From NCBI RefSeq assembly GCF_024435075.2, contig NZ_JAMZEG020000002.1:697501-761500 (forward strand): a DNA stretch of 64,000 nt. Reading direction: 5' to 3'. The number at the start of each line of letters is the position of its first letter. The stretch's first letter is position 1. Made by a program: the position numbers and the translations under genes. This stretch comes from Marinomonas maritima (GTDB taxonomy: Bacteria; Pseudomonadota; Gammaproteobacteria; Pseudomonadales; Marinomonadaceae). The notes beneath the pieces were generated by a model that had not been told where the DNA came from, searched no databases, and saw nothing but the letters and a program-made list of their open reading frames with translations. Below, piece after piece: positions 11,105 to 19,782 of this stretch.

Positions 11105-11818
11105 ATGACACCCTTATATAGTGTGATCTTTTTAACCTTGTTTGCCGGCTTGGCAATGCCATTGGGCGCATTGATTGCCCATTTTGAGCGTATTAGGCCT
11201 GAATGGTTAGAAACTGAATTAATGCACGGCGTTACTGCATTTGGTGGCGGGGCTTTGCTGTCCGCTATTGCATTAGTTCTTGTACCCGAAGGTGTTCAGC
11301 ATTTTGTTCCTTGGTCTGCTGCTTTATTGTTTTTATTGGGTGGTACGACTTTCATGTGGTTGGATATTCAGCTATCCAAAGGTCAAACCTCTATGAGTCA
11401 GTTGGTGGCTATGTTGGCTGATTTTATTCCCGAATCTCTGGCGTTGGGTGCGGCATTTGCATTAGGCACTATTAATGGTGTGCTGCTTGCGACGCTTATT
11501 GCAATGCAAAACCTTCCTGAGGGCTTTAATTCTTTTCGAGAACTAAAAGCATCCTCACATTATCGTCCATCTACTATCATTCTTTGTTTCGTGTTGCTGG
11601 CATTGTGTGGACCAATAGCGGGTGTTGTCGCACATGTTTGGCTTGCTGAATGGCCTGCGGTGGTATCGGGAATCATGTTATTTGCCTCGGGTGGAATTTT
11701 ATATGCTGTGTTTCAAGACATTGCTCCTCAGGTTACTTTGGAGAAGCACTGGGCGCCACCAATGGGTGCGGTAATGGGGTTCGCGCTTGGTTTGGTGGGT
11801 TATATGTTAGTGCAATAA
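11105..11818 (+). CDS. ZIP-family metal transporter
   Basis: Integral membrane protein of the ZIP (zinc/iron permease) family, 237 residues with about eight hydrophobic segments. The metal-path motifs are visible in the middle helices: ADFIPESLALGAAF (~108-121, the HxxE-like position reads PES) and QNLPEGF (~138-144). A conserved histidine of the first motif seems replaced, so metal selectivity is uncertain. The gene stands alone between the ehuA terminator and the BenE-like gene. Zinc or another divalent cation is a family-level inference. Confidence 0.8.
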   Translation: MTPLYSVIFLTLFAGLAMPLGALIAHFERIRPEWLETELMHGVTAFGGGALLSAIALVLVPEGVQHFVPWSAALLFLLGGTTFMWLDIQLSKGQTSMSQLVAMLADFIPESLALGAAFALGTINGVLLATLIAMQNLPEGFNSFRELKASSHYRPSTIILCFVLLALCGPIAGVVAHVWLAEWPAVVSGIMLFASGGILYAVFQDIAPQVTLEKHWAPPMGAVMGFALGLVGYMLVQ

Positions 11819-11902
11819 TAAAATATAGATAAAAATGTATACAAAAATACTTTTTTTGAAATATAGTGAGTACTCATTTTAAGCGATATAGGTCGTAGGG
11901 TT

Positions 11903-13075
11903 GTGCTCAAAATATTAAAGGATTTCAGTTTGAGTGCACTGGTCGCAGGCTTTGTGGCGGTGCTCATTGGTTTCGCAAGTTCAGTCGCGATTGTCTTTCA
12001 GGCGGCGCAAGCTGCTGGTGCTGACTCTAATACAATCGTGTCTTGGATTATGGCGCTTGGTTTTGGTATGGGTGTAACCTGTTTCTTCCTTTCTTTATGG
12101 TACAGATCGCCTGTCATTACCGCTTGGTCGACACCCGGAGCTGCATTGCTAGCAACAAGTTTGGGGACCATTAGTTATGCTGAAGCGATTGGCGTATTTG
12201 TCTTTGCGGGCTTATTAACTCTGTTAACAGGTGTGTCAGGTTTGTTTGATAAAGTCATGCGTTTGGTTCCCTTACCGCTTGCTTGTGCCATGTTAGCTGG
12301 AGTGCTTTTTAAATTCGGCCTTTCTATTTTTGACGCTATGATGAGTGATGTTTTTCTTGTCGGTATTATGTTGGTCACTTATTTGGTGAGCAAGCGGCTT
12401 ATTCCACGTTATGCGGTGCTGTTTGTATTGATGGCTGGTGTTGCATTTGTACTTGAAAAATCTGATGGTCAGCTTCTGTCTAATATTCCTGTTGAGCTTG
12501 GTTCTCTTGTTTGGGTTTGGCCTGAATGGAATATTAGTGCACTGATTGGAATTGGTGTACCTCTTTATATTGTGACCATGACGTCTCAAAATATCCCTGG
12601 TGTTGCAGTAATGCGCAGTAGTGGCTATCAAACACCGGTTTCTCCTCTCATTAGCTGGACTGGATTCATGTCAATTTTTTTAGCACCTTTGGGCGGTTTT
12701 GCTTTCAATTTAGCCGCGATCACAGCGGCAATTTGTTCTGGTGATGAATGTCATAAAGACCCTAAACGACGTTATATTGCAGGACTATCAGCCGGTGTAT
12801 TCTATTTGTTAGCGGGCTTGGCTGGTACGTCTGTCGTGGCATTATTCTCCATTTTTCCAGCCACTATGATTGCTGCATTAGCTGGTATTGCTTTATTGGG
12901 AACTATCGGGATGAATTTAAAAAATGCCATGGCGGATGACTCTAATCGAGAAGCAGCATTGGTCACTTTTTTAGTTACCGTCTCGGGAGTTTCATTTGGT
13001 GGTATCGCGTCGGCTTTTTGGGGAATTTTATTTGGTGTTATATGTCTTCTAATATCCAATATTAAGCTTAAGTAA
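11903..13075 (+). CDS. BenE-family benzoate/H+ symporter-like transporter
   Basis: Polytopic membrane protein of 390 residues matching the BenE family from end to end: SALVAGFVAVLIGFASS at the N-terminus, SWIMALGFGMG, WSTPGAALLATS, and the late MTSQNIPGVAVMRSSGY and APLGGFAFNLAAITAAICSG motifs. BenE proteins import benzoate with protons, but no benzoate-degradation genes are present, so the true substrate may differ. The start is GTG at 11903. The GntR regulator gene begins 12 bp downstream, so the two are probably co-transcribed and the regulator may respond to the transported compound. Confidence 0.85.
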   Translation: MLKILKDFSLSALVAGFVAVLIGFASSVAIVFQAAQAAGADSNTIVSWIMALGFGMGVTCFFLSLWYRSPVITAWSTPGAALLATSLGTISYAEAIGVFVFAGLLTLLTGVSGLFDKVMRLVPLPLACAMLAGVLFKFGLSIFDAMMSDVFLVGIMLVTYLVSKRLIPRYAVLFVLMAGVAFVLEKSDGQLLSNIPVELGSLVWVWPEWNISALIGIGVPLYIVTMTSQNIPGVAVMRSSGYQTPVSPLISWTGFMSIFLAPLGGFAFNLAAITAAICSGDECHKDPKRRYIAGLSAGVFYLLAGLAGTSVVALFSIFPATMIAALAGIALLGTIGMNLKNAMADDSNREAALVTFLVTVSGVSFGGIASAFWGILFGVICLLISNIKLK

Positions 13076-13087
13076 AGGTGTTGCTTA

Positions 13088-13714
13088 GTGGACATTACCC
13101 AGAAAATTAAAGAACATATTGTTAATGGTGAACTTCCAAGAGGTGTACCTCTTCGTCAAGCGGAACTGTCAGCGCTTTATGGTGTGAGCCGAATACCGAT
13201 TAGAGATGCACTTCTGTCATTAAGAGCTGAAGGTTGGCTTGCCCCTCACGGTAAAGCGGGTGTGATGATACCCGCTCTTAATTGGAAAGAGGCAGAGGAT
13301 CTTTGCTTAATGCGGGCTGAGCTTGAGTGTCTTTTGTTTGAAATGGCGTTTGATAATATTCAAGAAGTGAATGTTAAAGAAGCGAGAGGCTTTCTTGTAG
13401 ATTTAGACCATGAAAATTTAACATTAGTGGATCGAGGGGAGCTTAATTGGCAGTTTCATAATGCGTTGTATCAAGTGGCCAATAGACCGACACTTCAAAG
13501 AGTAGTGGAGGGGTTAAATAAACAGGCTGTTCGCTATCTCGGCTTTCAGTATGGACCTTTGGGCTATCGATCAATAAGTCAGGATCAGCACATCGCTTTG
13601 CTTCTCCTTATTGAGTCAAAAAATAAGCCGGCTGCGCTCAATCATTTGAGGCTGCACATTGAGCAAGCAGGAAAGTTGTTATCAGAATATCTGAAGAAAA
13701 TTTCATCTCAATAG
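13088..13714 (+). CDS. GntR-family transcriptional regulator (FCD type)
   Basis: A 208-residue DNA-binding regulator. The N-terminal winged helix-turn-helix (~5-65) reads RQAELSALYGVSRIPIRDALLSLRAEGWL, the classic GntR signature. The rest is an all-helical FCD ligand domain with the ELNWQFHNALYQVANRP segment that carries the usual metal/ligand histidine. The start is GTG at 13088, 12 bp after the BenE-like gene, so it may control that transporter. Its 3' end overlaps the convergent kinase-like gene by 7 bp. Confidence 0.86.
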   Translation: MDITQKIKEHIVNGELPRGVPLRQAELSALYGVSRIPIRDALLSLRAEGWLAPHGKAGVMIPALNWKEAEDLCLMRAELECLLFEMAFDNIQEVNVKEARGFLVDLDHENLTLVDRGELNWQFHNALYQVANRPTLQRVVEGLNKQAVRYLGFQYGPLGYRSISQDQHIALLLLIESKNKPAALNHLRLHIEQAGKLLSEYLKKISSQ

Positions 13715-14397
13715 TATTCAACGAAGAGCTTTTCTGATGCTTGAGGTAGGTAGACGGTAAGGCTTGCACCACCAAGTGACAAAGAAGATTCCTTTTTTAT
13801 AAAGCCGCATACATCATCAACAACGTGCGCTGAGGCTGATAATTCAGCAAAATACAATCCTAAGCCAGTGTTAACCTCAAAGATATTTTCTGGTTGCTCT
13901 TCTATATGCACAAAGCCTTCACCATCGTCTTCTATAGAGATTATTAGAAAATTTCTTTCCTGTTTTGCACTTAGAATGATTTTTGATTTTGCAAAACGAA
14001 AAGCATTATATACCGCAGTACTAACGACCGCTGTCATCAGTCGTTCATCAAATATGCCTGTTAGACTAGCATCGCAGTGGTAGTCTAGGGCTAGGTTTTT
14101 TGCATTGGCGGACGGTTGTAAGGCGAATACTTGATCATCTAAAAACTCATCGATTGAAAAAGTGTCAACATGGAGGTCGTAACCATTTGACGCAAGTCTG
14201 TAGAGGTAGAGGTATTCGACCCATTCGTCATTTAATTTTTTAAGCGACTCTTCTATCAATATGATTTTACTTTGGTTTGGGTCATGGCTGTCTGTTGTGT
14301 CTTTCAGGCCTTGTAGTTGGTAAAGCAGGGTACCTACTTGGTTTTTACTTTCATGTATTGCACTAGCAAGAATGGTACTAATATTCATTTTTTTCAT
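13708..14397 (-). CDS. Histidine-kinase-like ATPase, soluble, partner of the adjacent response regulator
   Basis: A 229-residue protein with no membrane segments or sensor domain. A putative phosphoacceptor helix is at the N-terminus (AIHESKNQVGTLL, H15), similar to the HExxN type rather than the usual HE-hydrophobic-RTP box. The HATPase domain follows, with N-box-like AVYNAFRFAKSK (~128-139), G1 EDDGEGF and G2 NTGLGLYFAE. It starts 2 bp after the receiver-TPR gene stop, so the two are co-transcribed and probably act as a pair. The signal is unknown. It ends in a 7-bp convergent overlap with the GntR gene. It could also be a phosphatase or phosphotransfer module instead of an autokinase. Confidence 0.75.
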   Translation of the reverse strand: MKKMNISTILASAIHESKNQVGTLLYQLQGLKDTTDSHDPNQSKIILIEESLKKLNDEWVEYLYLYRLASNGYDLHVDTFSIDEFLDDQVFALQPSANAKNLALDYHCDASLTGIFDERLMTAVVSTAVYNAFRFAKSKIILSAKQERNFLIISIEDDGEGFVHIEEQPENIFEVNTGLGLYFAELSASAHVVDDVCGFIKKESSLSLGGASLTVYLPQASEKLFVEYY

Positions 14398-14399
14398 CT

Positions 14400-15611
14400 C
14401 TAGCCTCCAAAAGCTTTGTTATAGGCAGAGCTTTGTTTTTTTGTTGGCGGCGTAGCGCCGCCTGAGGTTGCTTCGCTAAGCCAAGCTTCGAATATTTGCT
14501 TGGAGGTTGATGTGTCTTTTTCTGCTAAATAAACGTCTATTTCATAACTGTATGTTTTTGCTTTACTCTCCATGTCATCAAAAAATGACTCATGGACTTT
14601 CTTAAGAGTGCTTTCGAAGTTGTCTTTTTGTCGTGGCAGTAATGGGCCACTGTCCGCTATTCTAGCGAGGGATTCTAAATGTTTCAGATAAACTTCAGCC
14701 GTGTTATAGCAAGAATATTTAGCTAAAAAGACGGCTCTTCGATACGCCATTTCAGCGGTTGTTGGATCATTTAGTGATAAACTGATTTTCCCCAGCTCCA
14801 TTTGGCGAAGAATGTTTTTGGGTGATCTGCCTATTGCTTCAACTAGAGTCGCTTGAGCTTCCTCAGGCTTCCCCTGAACAACTTGAATTTTTGCAAGCCA
14901 ATCATAGGCACTGACAAAGAACCGGTTATCAAACATTAGTTGCCGAAAGTTCTGCTCCGCTTTTTCCAATTCGCCCATGAAAAAATAGGATTTAGCTTTG
15001 CCGAATAATGCCCAAGGCATTTTTCGACTTTTTAATGTGTTGTTGAATAAAGACAGCGCTTTTTTGTATTCTTTTATCTCTAGCAGGCTTTCGCCTATGA
15101 CTCTTTCACATTTACCAATTAGTGCAGGGTGTTTTTTTATTACCCGTTTTGCGGCAGCAATCGCTTCTTCGTAATTATTTGAATCAAGCGCAACATTCAC
15201 GTCATACAATTTTTCTTTTGTTTCTAATAATTTACTGAGACGCCTTTGCAAAACAGCTTGAGAGAAAGGTTTCGTAATGTAGCCATCAGGCTGATATTCG
15301 ATGGCGCCCATGACCATTTCAATTGATGTTTCGGCGGTGACCATTAAATAAGTGGCTGTGTTTGGTATGAGTTTAGAATGTCTCACTTCTTCTAAAAGTT
15401 GTTGTCCATCTTTGCCGTTACCTAGGTTGTAATCAGATAGAATGACATCAAAAGTTCGATTTCTCAGAAGCTCAATAGCCGTTTCTGCTTTCATGGCAAT
15501 ATCAATTGAGGTAAAACCAAAATCGGTTAGCATTTTTCTCTGCATGATTCTGGCTTCTGCCATATCTTCTATGAGTAACGCTTTTTTCTTAGAGAAGTCT
15601 TGTTGTGCCAT
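14400..15611 (-). CDS. Response regulator with receiver and TPR-type repeat domains
   Basis: A 403-residue protein with an N-terminal receiver domain: acidic pair E15/D16, phosphorylation aspartate D60 (VILSDYNLG), T92 and K114 (TKPFS). From ~135 to ~345 helical repeats follow, reading as TPRs (SNNYEEAIAAAKRVIKKHP, KEYKKALSLFNNTLKS, GELEKAEQNFRQLM, GKPEEAQATLVEAI, NDPTTAEMAYRRAVFL). There is no DNA-binding domain, so output is likely by protein-protein contact. It heads a two-gene unit with the kinase-like protein. Confidence 0.86.
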   Translation of the reverse strand: MAQQDFSKKKALLIEDMAEARIMQRKMLTDFGFTSIDIAMKAETAIELLRNRTFDVILSDYNLGNGKDGQQLLEEVRHSKLIPNTATYLMVTAETSIEMVMGAIEYQPDGYITKPFSQAVLQRRLSKLLETKEKLYDVNVALDSNNYEEAIAAAKRVIKKHPALIGKCERVIGESLLEIKEYKKALSLFNNTLKSRKMPWALFGKAKSYFFMGELEKAEQNFRQLMFDNRFFVSAYDWLAKIQVVQGKPEEAQATLVEAIGRSPKNILRQMELGKISLSLNDPTTAEMAYRRAVFLAKYSCYNTAEVYLKHLESLARIADSGPLLPRQKDNFESTLKKVHESFFDDMESKAKTYSYEIDVYLAEKDTSTSKQIFEAWLSEATSGGATPPTKKQSSAYNKAFGG

Positions 15612-15637
15612 AAATAATTACATTCCACGTCTAGCAA

Positions 15638-15862
15638 TTATAAAAAGGATTTATTTGGATCAATCACGAGATCTTCCGAAAAAATTTCGTCCTCTTCTGA
15701 GGTTTGCTGAGGAATAGAATAAGATTCACTCGCCCATGCTCCCAAGTCAATCAACTTACATCTTGCACTACAAAATGGACGGTCTGGATTTTCTTTAGAC
15801 CAAGGTGTTTTTTTTTGGCACGTTGGGCAGGCAACTAAGGTTGCGGTATTACTATTTAACAT
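15638..15862 (-). CDS. yacG: DNA gyrase inhibitor YacG (zinc-binding)
   Basis: A small 74-residue zinc protein. The Cys4 site is C12, C15, C31, C35 in CPTCQKKTPW ... RPFCSARCKLIDLGAW, the diagnostic YacG pattern. The E. coli protein inhibits gyrase by binding GyrB. It overlaps coaE by 7 bp (start 15862, coaE stop near 15856), the conserved pilD-coaE-yacG order in gammaproteobacteria. The C-terminal tail is acidic. Confidence 0.9.
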   Translation of the reverse strand: MLNSNTATLVACPTCQKKTPWSKENPDRPFCSARCKLIDLGAWASESYSIPQQTSEEDEIFSEDLVIDPNKSFL

Positions 15863-16467
15863 GATAACAACTCTAAAATATTTTGGTGCAATTTGAAGAC
15901 TTTAGCATTCATTTCAACAATATTACCAGCGTTTTCCAAGACTAGATCAGCCCTCTCAATGCGTTCACTGTTGCTTAATTGTGTTCTCATGATTTTTTCA
16001 GCGCTTTCTTGGCTTATCTTGTCTCTGCTCATGACACGTTGAATCTGTATATGTGCAGGAACATCAATCGCGACCACTAACTTACATATAGCGTCTTGTT
16101 TTGTCTCAAATAGTAGGGGATGAACAAGTAATGTATATGTTGAGGAGGTGGCATTGAGTTGTACTTTTATTTCATCACGAATGGCGGGATGTGTTAATGC
16201 TTCTAGCCATACTCTCTCTTCTGGCTGATTGAAGATTATAGTGCGTAAGGCGCTTCGGTTCAGGTTGCCGTCATTTAATAATATGTGATCACCATGGCGC
16301 TGATGAATTTTACTTAAGCAAGCCGATTCTGGCTGAACAACGAGTCTTGCGACATCATCAGCGTCGACACTTTGAATGCCTAATTTATTGAAGCACTTTG
16401 TAATTGTGCTCTTGCCCGAGCCAATGCCACCAGCAAGGCCAATGATCGGTGGAGTAGTATCAGTCAT
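15856..16467 (-). CDS. coaE: Dephospho-CoA kinase
   Basis: Last step of coenzyme A synthesis: phosphorylation of the 3'-hydroxyl of dephospho-CoA. The product has 203 residues, the normal length. The P-loop is GGIGSGKS (~13-20), followed by the conserved DADDVAR segment and ALTHPAIR, then the lid motif with DKIS and the AdoR-like VVAIDVPAHIQIQRVMSRD. It sits 3 bp after the prepilin peptidase gene and overlaps yacG. Confidence 0.93.
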   Translation of the reverse strand: MTDTTPPIIGLAGGIGSGKSTITKCFNKLGIQSVDADDVARLVVQPESACLSKIHQRHGDHILLNDGNLNRSALRTIIFNQPEERVWLEALTHPAIRDEIKVQLNATSSTYTLLVHPLLFETKQDAICKLVVAIDVPAHIQIQRVMSRDKISQESAEKIMRTQLSNSERIERADLVLENAGNIVEMNAKVFKLHQNILELLSC

Positions 16468-16470
16468 AGG

Positions 16471-17256
16471 TTATAAATAAAACATCAGCATGCCAGAAAG
16501 AATTAAAAATGGGCCAAATGCCATGTGTTTAGATCCATCTTTATTAAATAACAGAGTGTATAGGATTCCGGTTAAACTTGCACAAAGTAACAGGGGCGCT
16601 AAGCTTGAAAATCCAAGCCAAGCGCCAAGTGCCGCGATGAGCTTTACATCGCCTAGTCCTATGCCTTCCTGTTCTCTAAATGTTAAATAAAACCATCGCA
16701 ATGAGAAGATAAGGCTATAGCCTATTAACATTCCCAATACACTGTTTTCCAGTGTGCTTGAAAGTAAGTGGAGTAATAAACCACATACCAATATTATTGT
16801 GCTGCATTCATCGGGTATTAGTTTATGTACTGCATCAATGCATGCTGCTGTTATTAAAGCACTTACTAATACAGTCTGCAGCATGAGCTGATAGACGTCT
16901 TCATACAGCCATAACAGAGGAAGACAGAAAACAAGGTGTAGAAGCTCGATCGTAGGATAATGAGAAGGGATCTTTTTTTGACAGTAGCGGCATTTTCCCT
17001 TGAGTAATAAATAACTCAGTAGAGGAATCAAATCTTGCCACCCAAGTATCTGTCCACAATGTGAGCAGTGAGATCGAGTGTTACTTAGTCGGACTGGAGG
17101 AAGTTTGTTAAAAGGCAGTGAAAGATAGTCATGCGCTTCTTTTTCCCATAAGTAAGCGTACTTCATTGGCCACCGGGAGATAAAAGCCGCGGAATAACTA
17201 CCAATACTTAAGACTGTCAATGCGTAAAAAAAACATTCTAATATGAATGTATCCAT
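16471..17256 (-). CDS. pilD: Prepilin peptidase / N-methyltransferase (PilD-like)
   Basis: Membrane aspartyl protease that cleaves and N-methylates type IV prepilins (261 residues, slightly short). The cytoplasmic zinc loop is intact: C64, C67, C89, C92 (CSHCGQ ... CRYCQK). The two catalytic aspartates are D141 (CIDAVHKLIPDE) and D203 (GLGDVKL). The family's N-terminal motif is degenerate (GSYSAAFISRWP). It follows pilC directly and precedes coaE by 3 bp. Confidence 0.9.
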   Translation of the reverse strand: MDTFILECFFYALTVLSIGSYSAAFISRWPMKYAYLWEKEAHDYLSLPFNKLPPVRLSNTRSHCSHCGQILGWQDLIPLLSYLLLKGKCRYCQKKIPSHYPTIELLHLVFCLPLLWLYEDVYQLMLQTVLVSALITAACIDAVHKLIPDECSTIILVCGLLLHLLSSTLENSVLGMLIGYSLIFSLRWFYLTFREQEGIGLGDVKLIAALGAWLGFSSLAPLLLCASLTGILYTLLFNKDGSKHMAFGPFLILSGMLMFYL

Positions 17257-18429
17257 TTAAGGCGTCTCAAGCAGCGGTGCATATAAAGCAATCAGAGCAG
17301 AAGTAACAAACCCACCGGCGATAAATAGACACACTGCGGGAATGAGCTTCTCAAGCAAAGAAATGTTTTTTTGCCAGCGTTTCTCGTGTTCTTTTTTGGC
17401 AAGAATGAGTGCTCTTTCAATGTTGCCATCTTGCTCCGCAGAATGAAGGGCGATGGCCGATTTATTAGGAAACCACGACTTTGGAAAACTAGCTGCATAA
17501 TTATTTCCAAGGCGGAGTGTGTAATACACCGTATAAATTTCTTGTTTCATTGGCGCGTATTGGAAGTACTCCGGCATTCTTTTTAGTGCCTGTTGCAAAG
17601 TGAGCCCTGTTTTTTGCGTTGTACTTAATAGAGAGAAAAGCTTGGTTAGGCGAAAAGTTGCACTGTATTTCTCTAGCCAATAACAAGCATGACCTTTATG
17701 AAGGCTATGGATGATTACGAGTTGAATAGCGCTACATACTATATAAATAGACATGTCGCTAATGAATTCAAAAACATAGTTACCCATAGATGTTGACCGA
17801 AATATACGGTTCACGATCATAATAATTAACGCGATTTGAATGATGCAAAACGGGTAAATAATGGCTCTTAATAATCGTTTTGACCAATCTAGTAATGTTT
17901 TTAGCTGTTCAATAGAAACAGAAAGGCTTTGTTCACAGTCTTCTCTTGTGCCGTGAGAGTTGAGTAAATGGCAATAGGGAGAGGCGGCTGATTTTGTCAG
18001 ATGATTTAAAGCTTCATTGAAGAGAACACCGCGCTCTAACTCACTCAATATTGCCTTGCTTGTCATCGCGATAGTAGGGTGTGTTGATGATAAAGAAAAA
18101 TGAGTGATGGCTTGATTCAGTTGCAGGCCAGAATGCAGAGCACTCTGTATTTCTTCGTAAAAAGTCTGCAATGCTTTGTAATCCAGTTTTTTTGGATTCC
18201 AGTGGGTAATAGAAACTTGCCAGTGACCATCTTTTATATAATCAAAAAGTACCTTGCTTTCGGATATCCCATGCCTGTAATCGATTTTGTCATTTTGATG
18301 TTTGATTTTATACCAAGGCAATTTGAGCCTCGCTATCTTTATGGATAAAGGTTTGCCATAGGGCGGGAGTAGAAATAAGCGTTTCGTAGTTTTTGGGTAG
18401 AGCGTCTTTCCATAGGGGCTGTAAGCCAT
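17257..18429 (-). CDS. pilC: Type IV pilus inner-membrane platform protein (PilC/GspF-like)
   Basis: T2SS-F/PilC family platform protein with two copies of the helical domain and three long hydrophobic segments (IIYPFCIIQIALIIMIV, VCSAIQLVIIHSL, LIPAVCLFIAGGFVTSALIALY). First domain ~85-190, second ~265-370 (FSLLSTTQKTGLTLQQALKRMPEY). The ATG at 18429 would overlap the PilB-like gene by 122 bp. A TTG at 18321, preceded by GAGG, leaves a 14-bp overlap and is the better start, giving 354 residues. The protein then lacks the long N-terminal extension of classical PilC. It lies between the ATPase and prepilin peptidase genes. Confidence 0.85.
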   Translation of the reverse strand: MAYSPYGKTLYPKTTKRLFLLPPYGKPLSIKIARLKLPWYKIKHQNDKIDYRHGISESKVLFDYIKDGHWQVSITHWNPKKLDYKALQTFYEEIQSALHSGLQLNQAITHFSLSSTHPTIAMTSKAILSELERGVLFNEALNHLTKSAASPYCHLLNSHGTREDCEQSLSVSIEQLKTLLDWSKRLLRAIIYPFCIIQIALIIMIVNRIFRSTSMGNYVFEFISDMSIYIVCSAIQLVIIHSLHKGHACYWLEKYSATFRLTKLFSLLSTTQKTGLTLQQALKRMPEYFQYAPMKQEIYTVYYTLRLGNNYAASFPKSWFPNKSAIALHSAEQDGNIERALILAKKEHEKRWQKNISLLEKLIPAVCLFIAGGFVTSALIALYAPLLETP

Positions 18430-19258
18430 TAAACACTGGCTGCTGTGAAGCGATTTTATAAAGCATTGATTGGTGAATAATGAGTTTCAAAGAGCTCACT
18501 AGGGAGAAAAAGTCTACTTGCCAGCCATGGCAACGATGCATCGCATCGAGTGCTGAGTTTGTATGCAGAGTGGCGAGTACAAGGTGTCCAGTGAGGGCCG
18601 CATTAACGGCAAGGTTTGCGGTGATCGCATCTCGTATTTCACCGACCATAATGATATCCGGATCTTGTCTTAAAAAAGATTTCAATAGAGTGGCAGAATC
18701 TAATCCAATAGCGTGATTTGGTTCACATTGGAATAACCCCTGAATCTCATACTCAACTGGGTCTTCAATAGTAAAAATGGTTCTTTTGCCATTATTTAAA
18801 GAGTCAAGGCACGAATAAAGTGTGGTGCTTTTGCCTGCCCCCGTGGCTCCGCAGACTAAAATTAAGCCGCTGGCACCCTTTAGTGCCGAGTTCAATGTCG
18901 TCAGTAATGATGGCTTGATGCCTATATCATTAAGCCCTAAGCGGTTTTTTTCAGGTAATAATCGCATGGCAATTTTTTCACCTTTGACCGTTGCAACAAT
19001 ACTTACTCTAATAAAAGTCTGTCGATTTCGCTCCTCAAATAAAAACTGACCTTCTTGTGTTCTCCTTGTTTCTGATAAGTCTAAATTTGAACGCATTTTG
19101 ATGCGGTTTATGAGATTACTGCTTTGGGATAAATTAGCGATTTTGCGGAGTAACCCGAAGTTGCGTTGATAGATTGTTACCCCAAGGCTTGAGTGTTCAA
19201 TATGCACATCGGTCGCATGGCTGCTAACAGCATTGGAGAGTATTTCTTCTAATGTCAT
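18308..19258 (-). CDS. pilB: Compact type IV pilus assembly ATPase (PilB/GspE-like)
   Basis: Secretion-superfamily ATPase of only 316 residues, against about 560 in typical PilB. It begins in the N2 domain (SSHATDVHIE), then has Walker A GATGAGKST (137-145), Asp box TIEDPVEYEI, Walker B DPDIIMVGEIRD (~195-206) and His box LVLATLHTN. The N1 domain is missing. The tetracysteine zinc module that normally follows is also absent: after VSSLKLIIHQSMLYKIA the chain ends with no CxxC pairs. All catalytic motifs look intact. Its start overlaps the pilin stop by 4 bp. Confidence 0.87.
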   Translation of the reverse strand: MTLEEILSNAVSSHATDVHIEHSSLGVTIYQRNFGLLRKIANLSQSSNLINRIKMRSNLDLSETRRTQEGQFLFEERNRQTFIRVSIVATVKGEKIAMRLLPEKNRLGLNDIGIKPSLLTTLNSALKGASGLILVCGATGAGKSTTLYSCLDSLNNGKRTIFTIEDPVEYEIQGLFQCEPNHAIGLDSATLLKSFLRQDPDIIMVGEIRDAITANLAVNAALTGHLVLATLHTNSALDAMHRCHGWQVDFFSLVSSLKLIIHQSMLYKIASQQPVFNGLQPLWKDALPKNYETLISTPALWQTFIHKDSEAQIALV

Positions 19259-19707
19259 TTATCTTCCCCTGCTAAGCTTTGGCATTGCATCGGAAGGATG
19301 TTTGAGTCTAAATCAGAGTTGCAATCCCAATTCCTATTTGCATTTCGTGTGTATTTTAGATACTGGTTTTCACTCACTCCCGTGCTGCTATTAAGGCTGA
19401 TAGTCAGGACTCCTGAGCTGTTATTTTGGCTATTAACAGACAAAGACTTAACGATTGAACCTTTGGATAAGGGGTGTTTTATGAGGTTAAACTCTGACTT
19501 GGTTGGAAAGGATCCGTGCAAAAGAATAAATTCCTCAACCATAGATTGATGCTGAGTCGCGAGGTTTTGTGCTTCTATTAATTTTGCTTTGGCAATTTGG
19601 CGGGTAAAGGTAGGGGCTGACAGGCTAGCGAGTATTGAGATAATCGCTATCACAACCATGAGCTCTAATAGCGTAAAACCACGCATAGTTAGGCGGGAAC
19701 GTAACAT
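19255..19707 (-). CDS. Type IV prepilin (PilA-like)
   Basis: A 150-residue prepilin. The leader ends at G10/F11 (MRG|FTLLE), with the conserved glutamate at mature position 5 and a hydrophobic helix FTLLELMVVIAIISILASLSAP. The globular part is short and has two cysteines (CNSDL and MQCQS), suggesting a C-terminal disulfide loop. It heads the pilin-ATPase-platform-peptidase run. With one pilin and a minimal machine, a competence or short-pilus role is plausible, but not shown. Confidence 0.88.
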   Translation of the reverse strand: MLRSRLTMRGFTLLELMVVIAIISILASLSAPTFTRQIAKAKLIEAQNLATQHQSMVEEFILLHGSFPTKSEFNLIKHPLSKGSIVKSLSVNSQNNSSGVLTISLNSSTGVSENQYLKYTRNANRNWDCNSDLDSNILPMQCQSLAGEDK

Positions 19708-19782
19708 TCTTCACTCCTTGAAGGTTTTTAGTTATCAGCATCCTGCCAATAAAATTACATTTAATGAAAAAGTCTATAAGAA

